In this document: one piece after another, positions 27,201 through 36,200 of the stretch
How the letters are laid out: the number at the start of each line of letters is the position of its first letter
How positions within the stretch are numbered: the first letter of the stretch is position 1
Source: Eremophila alpestris peregrina
Taxonomy: Eukaryota > Chordata > Aves > Passeriformes > Alaudidae
DNA length: 64,000 bases
NCBI GenBank assembly: GCA_009792885.1
Contig: WMCF01000057.1
Span: forward strand, 62,001 to 126,000
Direction: 5' to 3'
Notes under the pieces: model-generated
The model's input: the letters and a program-made list of their open reading frames with translations, nothing else
What the model was told of the DNA's origin: nothing
The model's database searches: none
Translations under genes and position numbers: made by a program

Positions 27201-30200
27201 GAATACTATCACCACACCTAAACAGAGATGAAACAGCACACATTGTTCTCATAGCTACTGGAAACTCAGTCTTTTACACAGTCAAATATTGAGGACTGAA
27301 TTAATCTCAATTAAAAAACAATAATAAAGTAGATTCTGTTGCACAGATTAAAACATTTCCACTTTTAGAAGTGTCCCATTTTGAAGTCAGGGGCAGTTTT
27401 CCTAATAAAATTAAAAAGCACAAGTCATTTTTCTATTTGGATAGAGATGCTAGGTAGGAGGAAAGACCTTTGCTATTGCTACTGACTGCTGTTGCATAAT
27501 AATACTTCTTTCTGTTTTGCTGGTTTTAGATGCTTCTTGCCTACCCATTAAGTGATTTAACTGAGCTACCCACACAGTGTTACCTAGTGACTATGCAGTT
27601 AAGACTTACTGGAGGCCAAGTTCACCCACTATTATTTTCTAGTTATGCTTTCTTTCTTATTTTGAAAACATAAAACTGAAGATGTACATTACAAGGACAT
27701 GAATTTAACTATTGGAGGCACTCCTAAGACTCAGGAGCTTATACAAGACAGAGGAAGATGCTGGTCAGAGGAAGTCCTTGCCTGCACACTGACCTCCAAA
27801 AAAGATGAACCATATATGCCATCATTGATAGCAATGCCACATAAAACTCTCCAAAATCACAGAATGAATCTGCATCAGAGACTGGAACTGAAATGAAATC
27901 AGTTGAAGCTGAAATGAAACACACTCAGAGGAATGGCATGAGGGAGGGCATGGAGTGGGAGGCCCACAAAACTGTGAGACTAAAAGAGGAGAGGGAGAAA
28001 AATAACAGTGGGAGGAAAGAGGGAGGGCAGAGACAACATAAAAGGCCAAAGGGGATGGGGAAGAAAAAAGTGGAAGATCAAGTCAAAATGTCAAGTTCTC
28101 TTGTCAAAATACACAGCTGACAAAGCCAGACATAGTTACAGTCAAAAAAAAAGTCCACACAAATTGCACGTTCTCTTGTCAAGAAGTGAAAGACCTAACT
28201 GATGGAACAGTCCAGATGCCACTGTGGTCAGAAGTGCCCAGAACAACCAGCTCCTCTCTCCCATTCCTCATTCAGTGTCTTTCATCTCTCAGCAATTTCA
28301 CAGTGAGAAATCCCTGTTTGTCTACCCTGTATATCCCTCCACTGGCAGTTCTGCAGCAGATGGTAAGAATGGGCACGTATCTGAATACTGAGTTCAGGAA
28401 ACAAATCAAGAAACTAAGCCATGCAGGCCTTTAAGCCCTTATTTTAAGGTACCAGTGACATTTGCCGTCTTGCACTTTCCAAGATTACTAGTGAGGTGGA
28501 GGAAAAGAGAAAAGAGGTTTAACATGACTGTTCAGACTTCAAATCCTAGATCAAACTTTCCTGTAAACATGGTATGTCTCCCAGAGCTGTTTCTTGATAC
28601 TTCAGATGCCAGCTTCCCCACAGCAGAAATTAACTTCACCCTCCCTCTCAGCAGTGTCATCACCTCCTCCAAACTGACTCCCCAAAACCAGAGAAGATAT
28701 GAATATTCTCTAACCTTTTCCTGCAATGACTGTAGGTGGACTGCCTGCAATACATCTGAAAGTCTCTACTTTCATAGTGCAAAGATTCTGGCTTTCTGAG
28801 GAGGCTCTGGCATTTTTGAGTCACTGCACTCTGTTAAAAATGAAGTCAGAGCTGAAGAGCAGATCCCCTACCACTCCCACAGGGACATGTCAGGTAGTGA
28901 TCTGCAATTGTCTCTGTGTGGTTTTACAGTCTACACTTGCAAATACCCAAGCATTTCTGCACAGGGACTACTTCAAGCACTTAAGGTCTGGAGTTCACTA
29001 GGTGAGATCTGGCTACTCACATGAGTCAAGTGTGGACCACATCTAAAAGCCCTTTACAAGCAACCTGTCATGAGCAAACAGCACACTCTCACTACAATTT
29101 TGGTCTTCCTTTCTGTTTGAGGTATGGCTACAGCACGGGCAGGGGCTGCAAGGTAGGATACATACAAGCAAAACAACTTTTTTATATTTGTGCTTATTGC
29201 AGCTCACATTGATAAACTTGGTAGGCTCAGTTTATAAAAGCAGCACATTTTCCCTATGCCTAGACCAGATAGTTTCTTCAAGTCTTCCTTTGTGAATGGT
29301 CTATTCTTGCTTTTCTTTGCAATAAGTAGTGACACCACAAAGCTTCTTTCAAAATGCATACTTTGTCAGTGAAACCACATGCAAGACAAGTACTGTGCTT
29401 TAAAATTCTTGTGCAAAATTGTATCTGAACACACAAACTATGTATGTAGGCTGCATTACTGATGTATCACAGAAAACAAAAGCAATGCCCTCTTATTTTC
29501 CTATCAAACTCAAAAGGACTGCAAACTAATGCCAAAGAAAAAAAACATGAGACTTTTCTCCCATTTGATTACTTCTTCATCTTCCAAAGACAGCAAAGAA
29601 ACATTTAGTTCAATCCTGTATTTGCATCCTCTGAAACTATTAACACTCTCATGTTCCTGAGTGTTACATCTCTGGGCTGCCGTCAATCCATGCTTATTTT
29701 GGGGGAGTAAAGAAATAAACAGTGCTGGAAAAGAAACCCTTTGGGTTTAGCTTTAATACTGTCATACTGCTGTAAAGCTGCGTCCAGACCAGGCACCAAA
29801 CACCAGGCAAGTGTCACATACTGACAATTCAGTCGTAGCAGTTAGGCCTTCACCTGCAACAGCAATGGGTTCTGCATGCAACCCAGAAGAAAACCACTTC
29901 TGCATCAGCAACTGCACTCTCATCTGTTCTGGCCCTTGTGCACACAGAACATATGCTACCTCGTTCAGGCTGCACCTGCCACTGGGCACGGGACATCAGG
30001 CTGCTGCTGCTGAGCATCCTCAAGCCCTGGTCTCAGCCCCAGCAACCGACCTCCAACCTCCACGCTGCTCGGGCTCCAGCGGAAGCACGGGTTACACGAA
30101 TGGGCAAGGCGCAGCGTAGGCTTTCGTCAAATTCCACCCGACAGCACACCTGTATTGTGCTCCGACCGCGGCTGCTGCCTCCCGGTCTGTTCCTGCCGAG

Positions 30201-30641
30201 TGGGCGGCAGCGAGCACCAGCCCGACCAGGCGGCAGCCACGGAATTCCCCGGGAGCTGGGAGAGACCCTTTCGGGACCAGCGCCGGCGGAGCGCGGGGAG
30301 GAGGCCGGGCAGCGGCGATGCCCCCGCAGACCACGGCTCCGGCCAATGCGGGCGCCGAAGGCAGAGCGGGCCGTGCTCGATATCGACGACGAGGTCAAAC
30401 TGTACCCACGCCTCGTCCAGACGAGTTTGCGTTCACTGCTCCGCGGGGCCGACGCGAAGGACGCGGAGACGGACCAGCCACGGAGCCGGGGTGGGCAGGA
30501 ACGCGCCGGAGCCTCATCCCCGCCGCGCCCCCGGGGCCCCGCGCTCCCCTCGGGGCCGCCCTATCCCGCGCCCGGGGCCCCGCGCTCCCCTCAGCACTGC
30601 CCCATTGCGCCGCACTTACCTGGGAGTGGAGCTTTCGCCAT
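810..30641 (-). CDS. PITPNM3: PITPNM3 (Nir1), 5' eight coding exons, gene continues off the left edge
   Basis: Membrane-associated phosphatidylinositol-transfer-family protein 3 (Nir1), which unlike Nir2/Nir3 lacks the N-terminal PITP domain. Family knowledge links it to ER-plasma membrane contacts and, in human, to CCL18 signalling and cone dystrophy. Eight exons on the minus strand join in frame into 299 codons: 30620-30641, 22324-22419, 17088-17195, 6554-6601, 4711-4787, 2492-2727, 1387-1576, 810-929. The start ATG (30641-30639) has G at -3 and G at +4. Residues 34-40 read EFFDARE after an acidic SSDD stretch, a textbook FFAT motif for binding ER VAP proteins. Later segments (GKNAILIGMSQWNSNDLVEQ, LHGGNILDTG, LNPYSYDESCLSS, SPQYQDAVAMVI, GDCIGGILGFDA) match the human protein closely. 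The DDHD and LNS2 domains lie beyond base 1. Starting directly with MAKA and lacking a PITP domain favours PITPNM3 over PITPNM1/2. Confidence 0.96.
930..1386. other. PITPNM3 intron 7, no other feature
   Basis: Unique AT-rich intronic sequence between exons 7 and 8. Nothing else recognised. Confidence 0.7.
1387..1576 (-). CDS. PITPNM3: PITPNM3 exon 7
   Basis: 190 bp, phase 2 to 0, acceptor TTTCTAG and donor CAG|GTAGGA. It encodes residues 196-259 with LNPYSYDESCLSSSEDHIPL and ANQVYNEFLKSTDG, strongly conserved with human. Confidence 0.96.
1577..2491. other. PITPNM3 intron 6 with an A20 tract
   Basis: Intron sequence with a poly(A) run at about 1980-1999. The small ORFs across it carry no recognisable protein. 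No splice sites in a compatible phase were found. Confidence 0.6.
2492..2727 (-). CDS. PITPNM3: PITPNM3 exon 6
   Basis: 236 bp, phase 0 to 2, acceptor TCTCACAG and donor CCAG|GTAAGC. It encodes residues 118-195 with KTHVLILILHGGNILDTGSG and FEKVTRAHFPASLGHIL, the start of the lipase-like region upstream of DDHD. Confidence 0.96.
2728..4710. other. PITPNM3 intron 5
   Basis: About 2 kb of unique AT-rich sequence. It holds a short T9-10 run near 2809 and an 11-bp-stem inverted repeat at 4237-4268. No exon or repeat family recognised. Confidence 0.6.
4711..4787 (-). CDS. PITPNM3: PITPNM3 exon 5
   Basis: 77 bp, phase 1 to 0, acceptor CCTTTTAG and donor GAG|GTGAGA. It encodes residues 92-117, including ELYRTSLRKQKFPAQGSIEI, closely matching human. 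Confidence 0.94.
4788..6553. other. PITPNM3 intron 4
   Basis: About 1.8 kb of unique sequence. The small ORFs have no recognisable similarity, and no repeat family is evident. Confidence 0.6.
6554..6601 (-). CDS. PITPNM3: PITPNM3 exon 4 (48-bp microexon)
   Basis: 48 bp, phase 1 to 1, acceptor TTTTGCAG and donor CAAC|GTGAGT. It encodes residues 76-91 ending SSGFLQEKQ, matching the human SSILQEKQ stretch. Its length is a multiple of three with matching phases, so it could be skipped without a frameshift. Confidence 0.88.
11480..11560 (+). repeat. CR1 LINE 3' terminal fragment
   Basis: Matches the CR1 3' end: gaggagcaggaagttggatt, gatccttatgggtccctt, then gagatattctgtgatttta replacing the usual octamer-like tail. 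It is 5'-truncated, as is normal for CR1. Confidence 0.8.
12132..12226. repeat. Two poly(T) tracts, T44 and T43
   Basis: T run 12132-12175, then aaaaatta, then a second T run 12184-12226. Exact lengths in the real genome are doubtful because homopolymers this long are poorly resolved. On the minus (transcribed) strand these are poly(A). Confidence 0.9.
12750..13006 (+). repeat. CR1 LINE 3' fragment
   Basis: Contains the standard CR1 3' landmarks in order: ggtttagtttggatattagg, tgctgaggccctggcacagg, gtgctcagagaagctgtgg, gtccaaggccaggttggaca, gtccctgcccatggcaggga, cccttccaactcaaatcact, and a terminal ctatgatt. 5'-truncated plus-orientation insertion. Confidence 0.92.
17088..17195 (-). CDS. PITPNM3: PITPNM3 exon 3
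   Basis: 108 bp, phase 1 to 1, acceptor CTTACAG and donor CAAG|GTAATG. It encodes residues 40-75 beginning EEMVEGKNAILIGMSQWNSN, nearly identical to the human segment. Confidence 0.95.
18558..18573. repeat. C16 homopolymer (G16 on the transcribed strand)
   Basis: Sixteen consecutive C following ccttcccctcc-type pyrimidine sequence. On the minus strand, which is transcribed as PITPNM3 intron 2, it reads G16 and could form a G-quadruplex. Length may vary or be misassembled. Confidence 0.9.
20165..20745 (+). repeat. CR1 LINE fragment (no 3' tail)
   Basis: Matches the late ORF2 part of CR1: agagatctgaatagaccact, gggcaatcaccagcc, gtgctggattctgcactgg, caaattgaatatgagtcaac, ggggtgcaccaggcacagca, gttttgggtgccataataca, cctccagaggaggacaatca, gaggggagacctcatcacag, and taaccagtaacaggat. 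The copy stops before the CR1 3' UTR and has frame-breaking indels, so it is old and dead. Confidence 0.88.
21736..21865 (+). mobile_element. tRNA-derived SINE with CR1-like tail (TguSINE1 type)
   Basis: The head resembles tRNA-Ile: an A-box region (acctcagctggttagagcac) and a B-box region (agtttgatccccatatggg). The anticodon region is shrunken. The tail (gttcacttaagagctggacg ... gatccttgtgggccc ... agaatatcctgtgat) follows the 3' end of CR1. This tRNA-Ile/CR1 structure is the passerine TguSINE1 design, mobilised in trans by CR1. The copy is diverged and lies in PITPNM3 intron 2, antisense to the gene. Confidence 0.85.
22324..22419 (-). CDS. PITPNM3: PITPNM3 exon 2 (FFAT motif)
   Basis: 96 bp, phase 1 to 1, acceptor TTTGCAG and donor GAG|GTGAGT. 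It encodes residues 8-39 including DSVESSDDEFFDAR, the acidic flank and most of the FFAT core. The last FFAT glutamate is split across the exon 2/3 junction. Confidence 0.93.
22420..30619. other. PITPNM3 intron 1 (8.2 kb)
   Basis: Unique AT-rich sequence with a GA-rich stretch at 23795-23880 and short T, A and AT runs. No repeat family or exon was recognised until the CpG island begins near 30100. Small ORFs here have no recognisable product. Confidence 0.6.
23795..23880. repeat. Purine-rich low-complexity tract
   Basis: GGGA/GAAG-type simple sequence (for example gggagggagggagaaaggaa) with scattered interruptions. Confidence 0.75.
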
Positions 30642-31270
30642 TTCAGCGCTGCCCGCTCGCAGCCAAGCCGTCCTCAGCCGTGTCAGGTGCTCACCCGCTG
30701 GGCGCTCCGGCACCCCGCTCTCCGGCGCCCCATCGGTTTTCGGCAGAGGCCCCGCGCCGCCCCCTTGCCTCGGGCGCTGAGACGCGGCCGGGAGACGCCG
30801 CCGCCCGGTGCCGCCCGCCCGCCGCTAAAGGCGCAGCCGCCGTCGCTAAAGGCGCAGTGAGCGGCTCCGTGGAGAGCGGGGGCCGGGCCGGGCCAGCACG
30901 GGGACGTGGCTGCGCATAAACGGCCTGGAGAGAGCGGCCGCGAGGTGCGAGCAGCACCCGCCCCGGGCCAGAGCTCTCGCCCCGCCGCTGCCGGCAAGGA
31001 CCCGCCACCCGGAGCTCGCCTGGCCCGCAGCCCTCACGACACGCCTCCCGGGGAGGGTCGCGGTTCCCTCGCCGTCTCGGCGCCCCTCGGAGCTGCGAGA
31101 GCGCAGAGCAGGAGGGAGGAGACCCGCGCCCCGTTCCCGCCTCACACCGAGCCCCGCTCCCGCCCTCAGGTGCCCGGGGCCCAGTGGCGCTGCCCCTACC
31201 CCGGCCCGCAGTGCTGGGACACGGCTCGGCTGCTGCTGCGGCGCTGGCCCCCGCCAAGCCGCTCCTGACA
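30100..31270. promoter_or_regulatory. CpG island and presumed promoter of PITPNM3
   Basis: Very GC-rich and full of CG dinucleotides, in sharp contrast to the AT-rich flanks. It overlaps PITPNM3 exon 1 at 30620-30641, so the minus-strand promoter and 5' UTR probably lie to the right of 30641. A direct repeat cgctaaaggcgcag occurs twice around 30823-30858. Long ORFs on both strands here come from the lack of stop codons in GC-rich DNA. No TSS can be fixed from sequence alone. Confidence 0.75.
30620..30641 (-). CDS. PITPNM3: PITPNM3 exon 1, coding part
   Basis: Only 22 coding bases: ATG plus six codons (MAKAPLP) and one base of the next codon, ending CCCAG|GTAAGT. The following intron is about 8.2 kb. 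Human PITPNM3 also starts MAKA, which supports this start. The exon lies inside a CpG island. Confidence 0.85.
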
Positions 31271-33154
31271 GCGCTGCTCTGGATTTTAACAGCAAAGTTC
31301 CTCCGGTGTTGCCAAGCCCCGTGTCAATGCAGTGGCTGAACAACTGCAAAGCTGCCTTTTAAGTCAGCCATAGGCAAGTGGCTTAGATTCTGCTGAAAGC
31401 TGAATTGGGGGACTTGCAAGGCTCGTCCCTCTTCAAGAGCCTCACTAGCAGCATGTCTCTAGAGAACCGAACTTCTCCAGAACCCCCAATAACCGAGAGA
31501 ATTTCATCTTAAATAATGTCTTAAGTCACAGCCCTTCTTGTAGAAACGATGGGAGGAGGCTGGCAGAGAGCTTAGGAGGGATTGTGTAATACTACACTGT
31601 GTCAGAACACCACCAAATAAAGGGCAGTGAACAAAAGTTTTGCCCCCAAAATCCTACAATTAAGGAACCGAGCAAACATAATGCAACCAAGTCCTAAAGC
31701 AACTTACAGGCTCTGCATCAACACCAACTTGGTACGTATAATTACATGACTTGCAAGGGGTACTGCTTAGCAGCTTATTCAAGAGCCACAGCAAGTACCC
31801 CTGAGAACACGAGGAGTTAAGTGGTTTTGCTTGAGCCTTAAGTGGAATAGATAGCCAGAACACTCAGCAGCTCCCACCTCCAGAGCCACCTGCAAGTAAA
31901 CTGTGGTTCACCTGCCCCCAGCCATGTGTGACAGTGCTACTACATGCTGTAGAGTTTGCCCTCGAGCCACATTGCCTCCGCAGTTGGACACAAGCCCTGT
32001 TTAAAAGATTTGACAAGGATTGCTTTCCCAAAGGTGCTAGGGCCGCTAAGCCACCAAAGAAAGCAATCCTAGAGAAAGACCACGGATATATAGAATCATA
32101 GAATATATTGTGCTATTCCAAATGGATTCAGAGGGAAGTTATCTTTAATTAAAACTGTGTTCAGTGATAATAAACAAGTATCGCTTATTAAAAATAAAAC
32201 ATCTTCTAAATACTTTTACACATGTATATGCACAGTGCTTTAATATTTTTGACATATAATTTTAGAAATCAGCTGTTTTAAATTACAGAAATTACAGACT
32301 ATCAGTAAAATCCCACTTCAGCAGTAACATTTAAATCATTACATTTGATGTAAATTTGAAGATGACTGAAATAGTAAACCAGGCTTCAATAGAAACAAAA
32401 TTATTTTTAAAATATATCTTCTAATTAGAGGAAATGGAATAATCTTAGAAAGTTAAAAATGGATGTATTATAAATTGAACATTGGAAAAAAATTGACAAA
32501 CAAAACAGACTGACATATTGTTCTTTGGGTTACCTCAAGGGATGAATTTGCATTTCCCTAGTATACTACCTAAGTAATTATTACTCATTGCTCTGCCTCC
32601 AGACATAACCCAAACTAGTACCTTGATTACTTGAAACAATTTAATGTTGCAGAAATGCCAATTGCTCATTTATTTTGTTGCTCTTGATTTCAATGGGATT
32701 CGTATGAAAAAGGAACGTGGGGTTGAATCACTAAATGCTGATAAAAATGTAACATTTTAGACCAGTTTAAGAAAAAGAAAGTAAGATCTCTATCACATGC
32801 CTCTATTGAAAGGTCTCATTTTGCCTGTGCTTTCTGTACTCAGGAACTCCATTCTGAAGCCAACAGCAAGAGCCCAAGCAAGCCTGCAGCCTTGACAAGC
32901 CAGTGACAAGCGTTTGCATTTGTTTGTGCTGTGCTATAAGAATCCTTCACTGGATTGCCACATTTCCAAAAGAACTCACCCCAGTGCAGCATGTACTAAG
33001 GTGATTAAACAATAAAAGTAAGGAAGTCCTTTCTGAAAAGGAAAACATTGTGCATGGTTTTATAAAAAACTTAAAATGAATCTTTGATGGACATCCAGTG
33101 CAGAAAATCTCAGGGACTGTCAGGCTGAGGCTGATGGGGCAGGTGGGAAAGGAC
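31271..33154. other. Intergenic stretch and KIAA0753 3' UTR
   Basis: Mostly unique AT-rich sequence between the PITPNM3 CpG island and the KIAA0753 stop codon. The right part, up to about 32640-32670, is likely KIAA0753 3' UTR. A short tagaatcatagaat motif near 32091-32104 resembles the terminal microsatellite of a minus-oriented CR1, but too little is left to be sure. Confidence 0.55.
32669..32674 (-). terminator. KIAA0753: Possible KIAA0753 polyadenylation signal
   Basis: AATAAA on the minus strand, about 480 bp beyond the stop codon. An ATTAAA lies about 25-30 bp further downstream. Weak evidence without transcript ends. Confidence 0.35.
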
Positions 33155-33272
33155 TCACTGCACTGGCTGCAAAAACTCCGACGTGAATACAGCTTCTGCA
33201 TAGTCCTCACAAACATCCTGCAGCTCTGCTGCCACCTCACACAGGGCTTCCTCTATCAGCTGCTCTGCAAGA
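33155..33272 (-). CDS. KIAA0753: KIAA0753 exon 15 and stop
   Basis: 118 bp, phase 2 in, acceptor TCCCTCAG. It encodes LAEQLIEEALCEVAAELQDV and CEDYAEAVFTSEFLQPVQ, then TGA at 33157-33155. A nearer CAG at 33267-33265 would break the frame, so the upstream acceptor was chosen. Confidence 0.94.
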
Positions 33273-36200
33273 CTGAGGGAGGGGGAGGGCAAAAAAACAG
33301 AAGGAATAGGTTCAGAAAGTCACATTTCAAATTCCAGTCTTTCACTTCCAAACCACAAATACAGTTCATATACCTCTCAGCAATCTGCCATGGATCAAAA
33401 CTGCCCACCACCTCATGGGAAATAAGCTTTAAATGATGCTCGTATCTGCTCTTATAATCCAAGATGCTCTGGAGCACATTGCTTGGCACAGAGAGAGACA
33501 CAGAATGCGTTTGCTGTAGAGAATTCAGGGGCAAGGGCTGCAGAATGTCATTTGAAGTCTGCAATTTCTCCTCTGCTTCTTTATTTTCATCAATATCACT
33601 GGAAATATAAAATAATCATCAAGACAGAACTAAATTTTTAAGTCTCTTTTTGAAGTCAGCGTAATGAAAACACTATAATGAAGTCACATAGATCTTATGC
33701 ACCACATTTCAGTCTAGTGTATTCCACTTACGTGCTGTCAAAAGGTTTTTCAAATAAAATGTCTGTTTCCAGCTCTGTGTGTCTGATTAATTTGGTTATC
33801 TGAACTGGATGAGGAGATGTAAGTTTTTTAGCTGTTGATGCCATTTGTTGTTCTAGAAGGAAGAAAATACTATTTTAAATTTGTTTTTTGAAAGAGAAAG
33901 ACTACATCTACTGCAGGTTTAGTCCTCACAAAGACTTTTGTTTCTTTTAAGGAAAAGTCCTTCAGGTAAGTAAAGTATTCAAAGTGAGAAAAAAAATAAA
34001 TCCAGGTCAATGTATTAAAGCTGAGCATTTTAGAAATACTAGCTTTAGTATAAATCATTTGTGCTGTCAGTCAGTACTTCTAGTAGAGAGATAGAAAATA
34101 CCACTGTAAAAATAGCACAGTCTATTAAATTCAGTGGTAAACCCATGACATGGAAAAAGAATCCATAAAGATTTGGGGTAAACCTTTACCAGTCTTACGA
34201 TGAGATTTTCCAACTTGGGTTAAACAATAGTTTCAGTAAAATTGTATGTGATCCAATGGAAAATCAATGTAGCTTCACTGTGCTACTCAATCAAACCACA
34301 AGATAAAGAAAAGGAATTCTGATAAAGTACTGAGTTTAGAACTGCATCTTAGAAAGTGTCCTCTGAAAGAAGCACCTATGGTAAAAAGTGTGTCCAAGTG
34401 CTGCTGTTTGATCACACAGAATCCAATGGCCCTGATTTCAAAACACCCCAATTTAAACCTACAGATTATAGGGAAACCAATTTGTATGAAGAAAGACAAT
34501 CACCCATTTTGTCTTCCTGGGCCCAGAGCTGGGAGTCACTGTAGACAATCTGGGTGACCCTCCTGCGGACAGCCTCCTGGTACCTCTGTGTGGGACACAC
34601 AGCATCAGTCACTCAGCCTTGGACCTGCCACAGCCCAGCTGTGCTCATTGTCACCAACAGCAAATTGTCACCAACCAAGACAGAAAATCTTACTTCAATT
34701 TCTTCCATTCTTTGCAACATTGACTCCAGGCTATGAGTGTCAGCCACAGGCAGGGCCTCGATCTGGAGTCTCTCACGCTGATCCATGCTCCACAGTTCCT
34801 GAGCAGTATCTTCCAAAAGATCATCCAATAGCTTTTCACTCAGAATATCTGCATTTGTTGCAACCTGCTACTAAAAAAACAAACCCCAAAAACAAATGCC
34901 ACAGAAAACAATAAGACACAAACCCAACACAAGAAAGAAAGAAAAAAACCCAAACCAAAACAAAGGCAACTTGCATTAAGTTGAAAAGAAAGTGTTTGTT
35001 GCCTCTTTATAAATATTTGACAGCTCTCAAGGCATCGTTCACCCAGTGGCATGAGCTTGCCTGCACTACCTGTGTCCTGTCTAATGGAGACTCTGACCAC
35101 TCCTGTACCTCCTTCTCAGCTTTGTCTGCACACTGGGCTGGAGAAACAGTCTGTGACCTGCACAAAGAACAAATGACAATGCCATTCTGAAACCTGGTAT
35201 AACAACAATAATTGAAAACACCAAACTACATAAATGTATTTTTAGGAGGACCGTTGGGAGTGGGGAAAAGCTCGTATCAAATCTGACACCCCTTAAGAGA
35301 CTTTTCAAAGAAAGTAATTACCTTAACTTTTGTATTTTTTCCATTTCTCCTTTGCAAAGGTCAGTTAGAACCTTCACTCCTCTTGTATTTTTTGCTTCAA
35401 GCCTTGCTAGTCTTCAAAAATAGCACAATAGCATAGACAGTTACAAAATGTACATTCTAACAACTGAAGTGAAACAGTGTGATTTCAAGTATTAGTTTGG
35501 AAGAGTTACAAGAAACTTTAGTGAGAAAATGAATAGACTTTAGGACCATATAAGCCAGAAAATTGATTTGAGAATGAGGGATATTGAAGTGTGTTTCTGC
35601 TGTTGGCAAACAGGAACTACATGCTTGTACACAAACACTGTCCAGAGAAATGAACTTCTCATGTTACCATGCACACTGCCTAGTACAGATCCAGCACCTG
35701 GATCTCCTGCTTCAAATGCCACAAATACCAGTCCCAAGCCAACCTAGATTTGGCGACCTCTGTCTAATAGGATGTTGAAAAAGGTTTAGAATAAACAAAC
35801 CTGCACTTTGTTATTGTCTGGGACAAATACATGTTTCTTGTCCTTCTGAAGCAGGGAGGTAATATTTACCTTCTTAATGCGGTGCTGGGAATTCCCACTC
35901 CTCCTCCTGTGTTTTGTCACTGCCTTGCCTTGCAGTTTGGCCTTGACTTCCAGGCAGCAACTCAGGCAAAAGACTAAAGCCCTGGCTCTTCCCAGGCTTT
36001 AGGGAATGGGGCTGCTCTGGGCCAAGTGGGAAAGGAGAGCAGCTCTATGACAGCAAGCTGTGCTGTGCCATGGGACTGAAGCCAGGCCAACTCTATCCTA
36101 GTCACTAGCACAGATCCAGAAGCATTTCACGTGGGAAGCAGGGCAAAGGTGGGTTCCAGGCAGACATACCGAGCTGGCTTTGAAGGCACGCAAGGCATTT

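Noticed and set aside
29938..31349. Several 100-280 codon ORFs on both strands
   Set aside because: CpG island with few stop codons. No domain is recognisable, and they overlap the PITPNM3 first exon and promoter.
32088..32130. Possible minus-strand CR1 end (tagaatcatagaat)
   Set aside because: Only the terminal microsatellite-like motif is visible, with no CR1 body.
33155..33264. Alternative acceptor for KIAA0753 exon 15 at TTGCAG
   Set aside because: It puts the exon out of phase with exon 14. The upstream CCTCAG keeps the frame and matches human.
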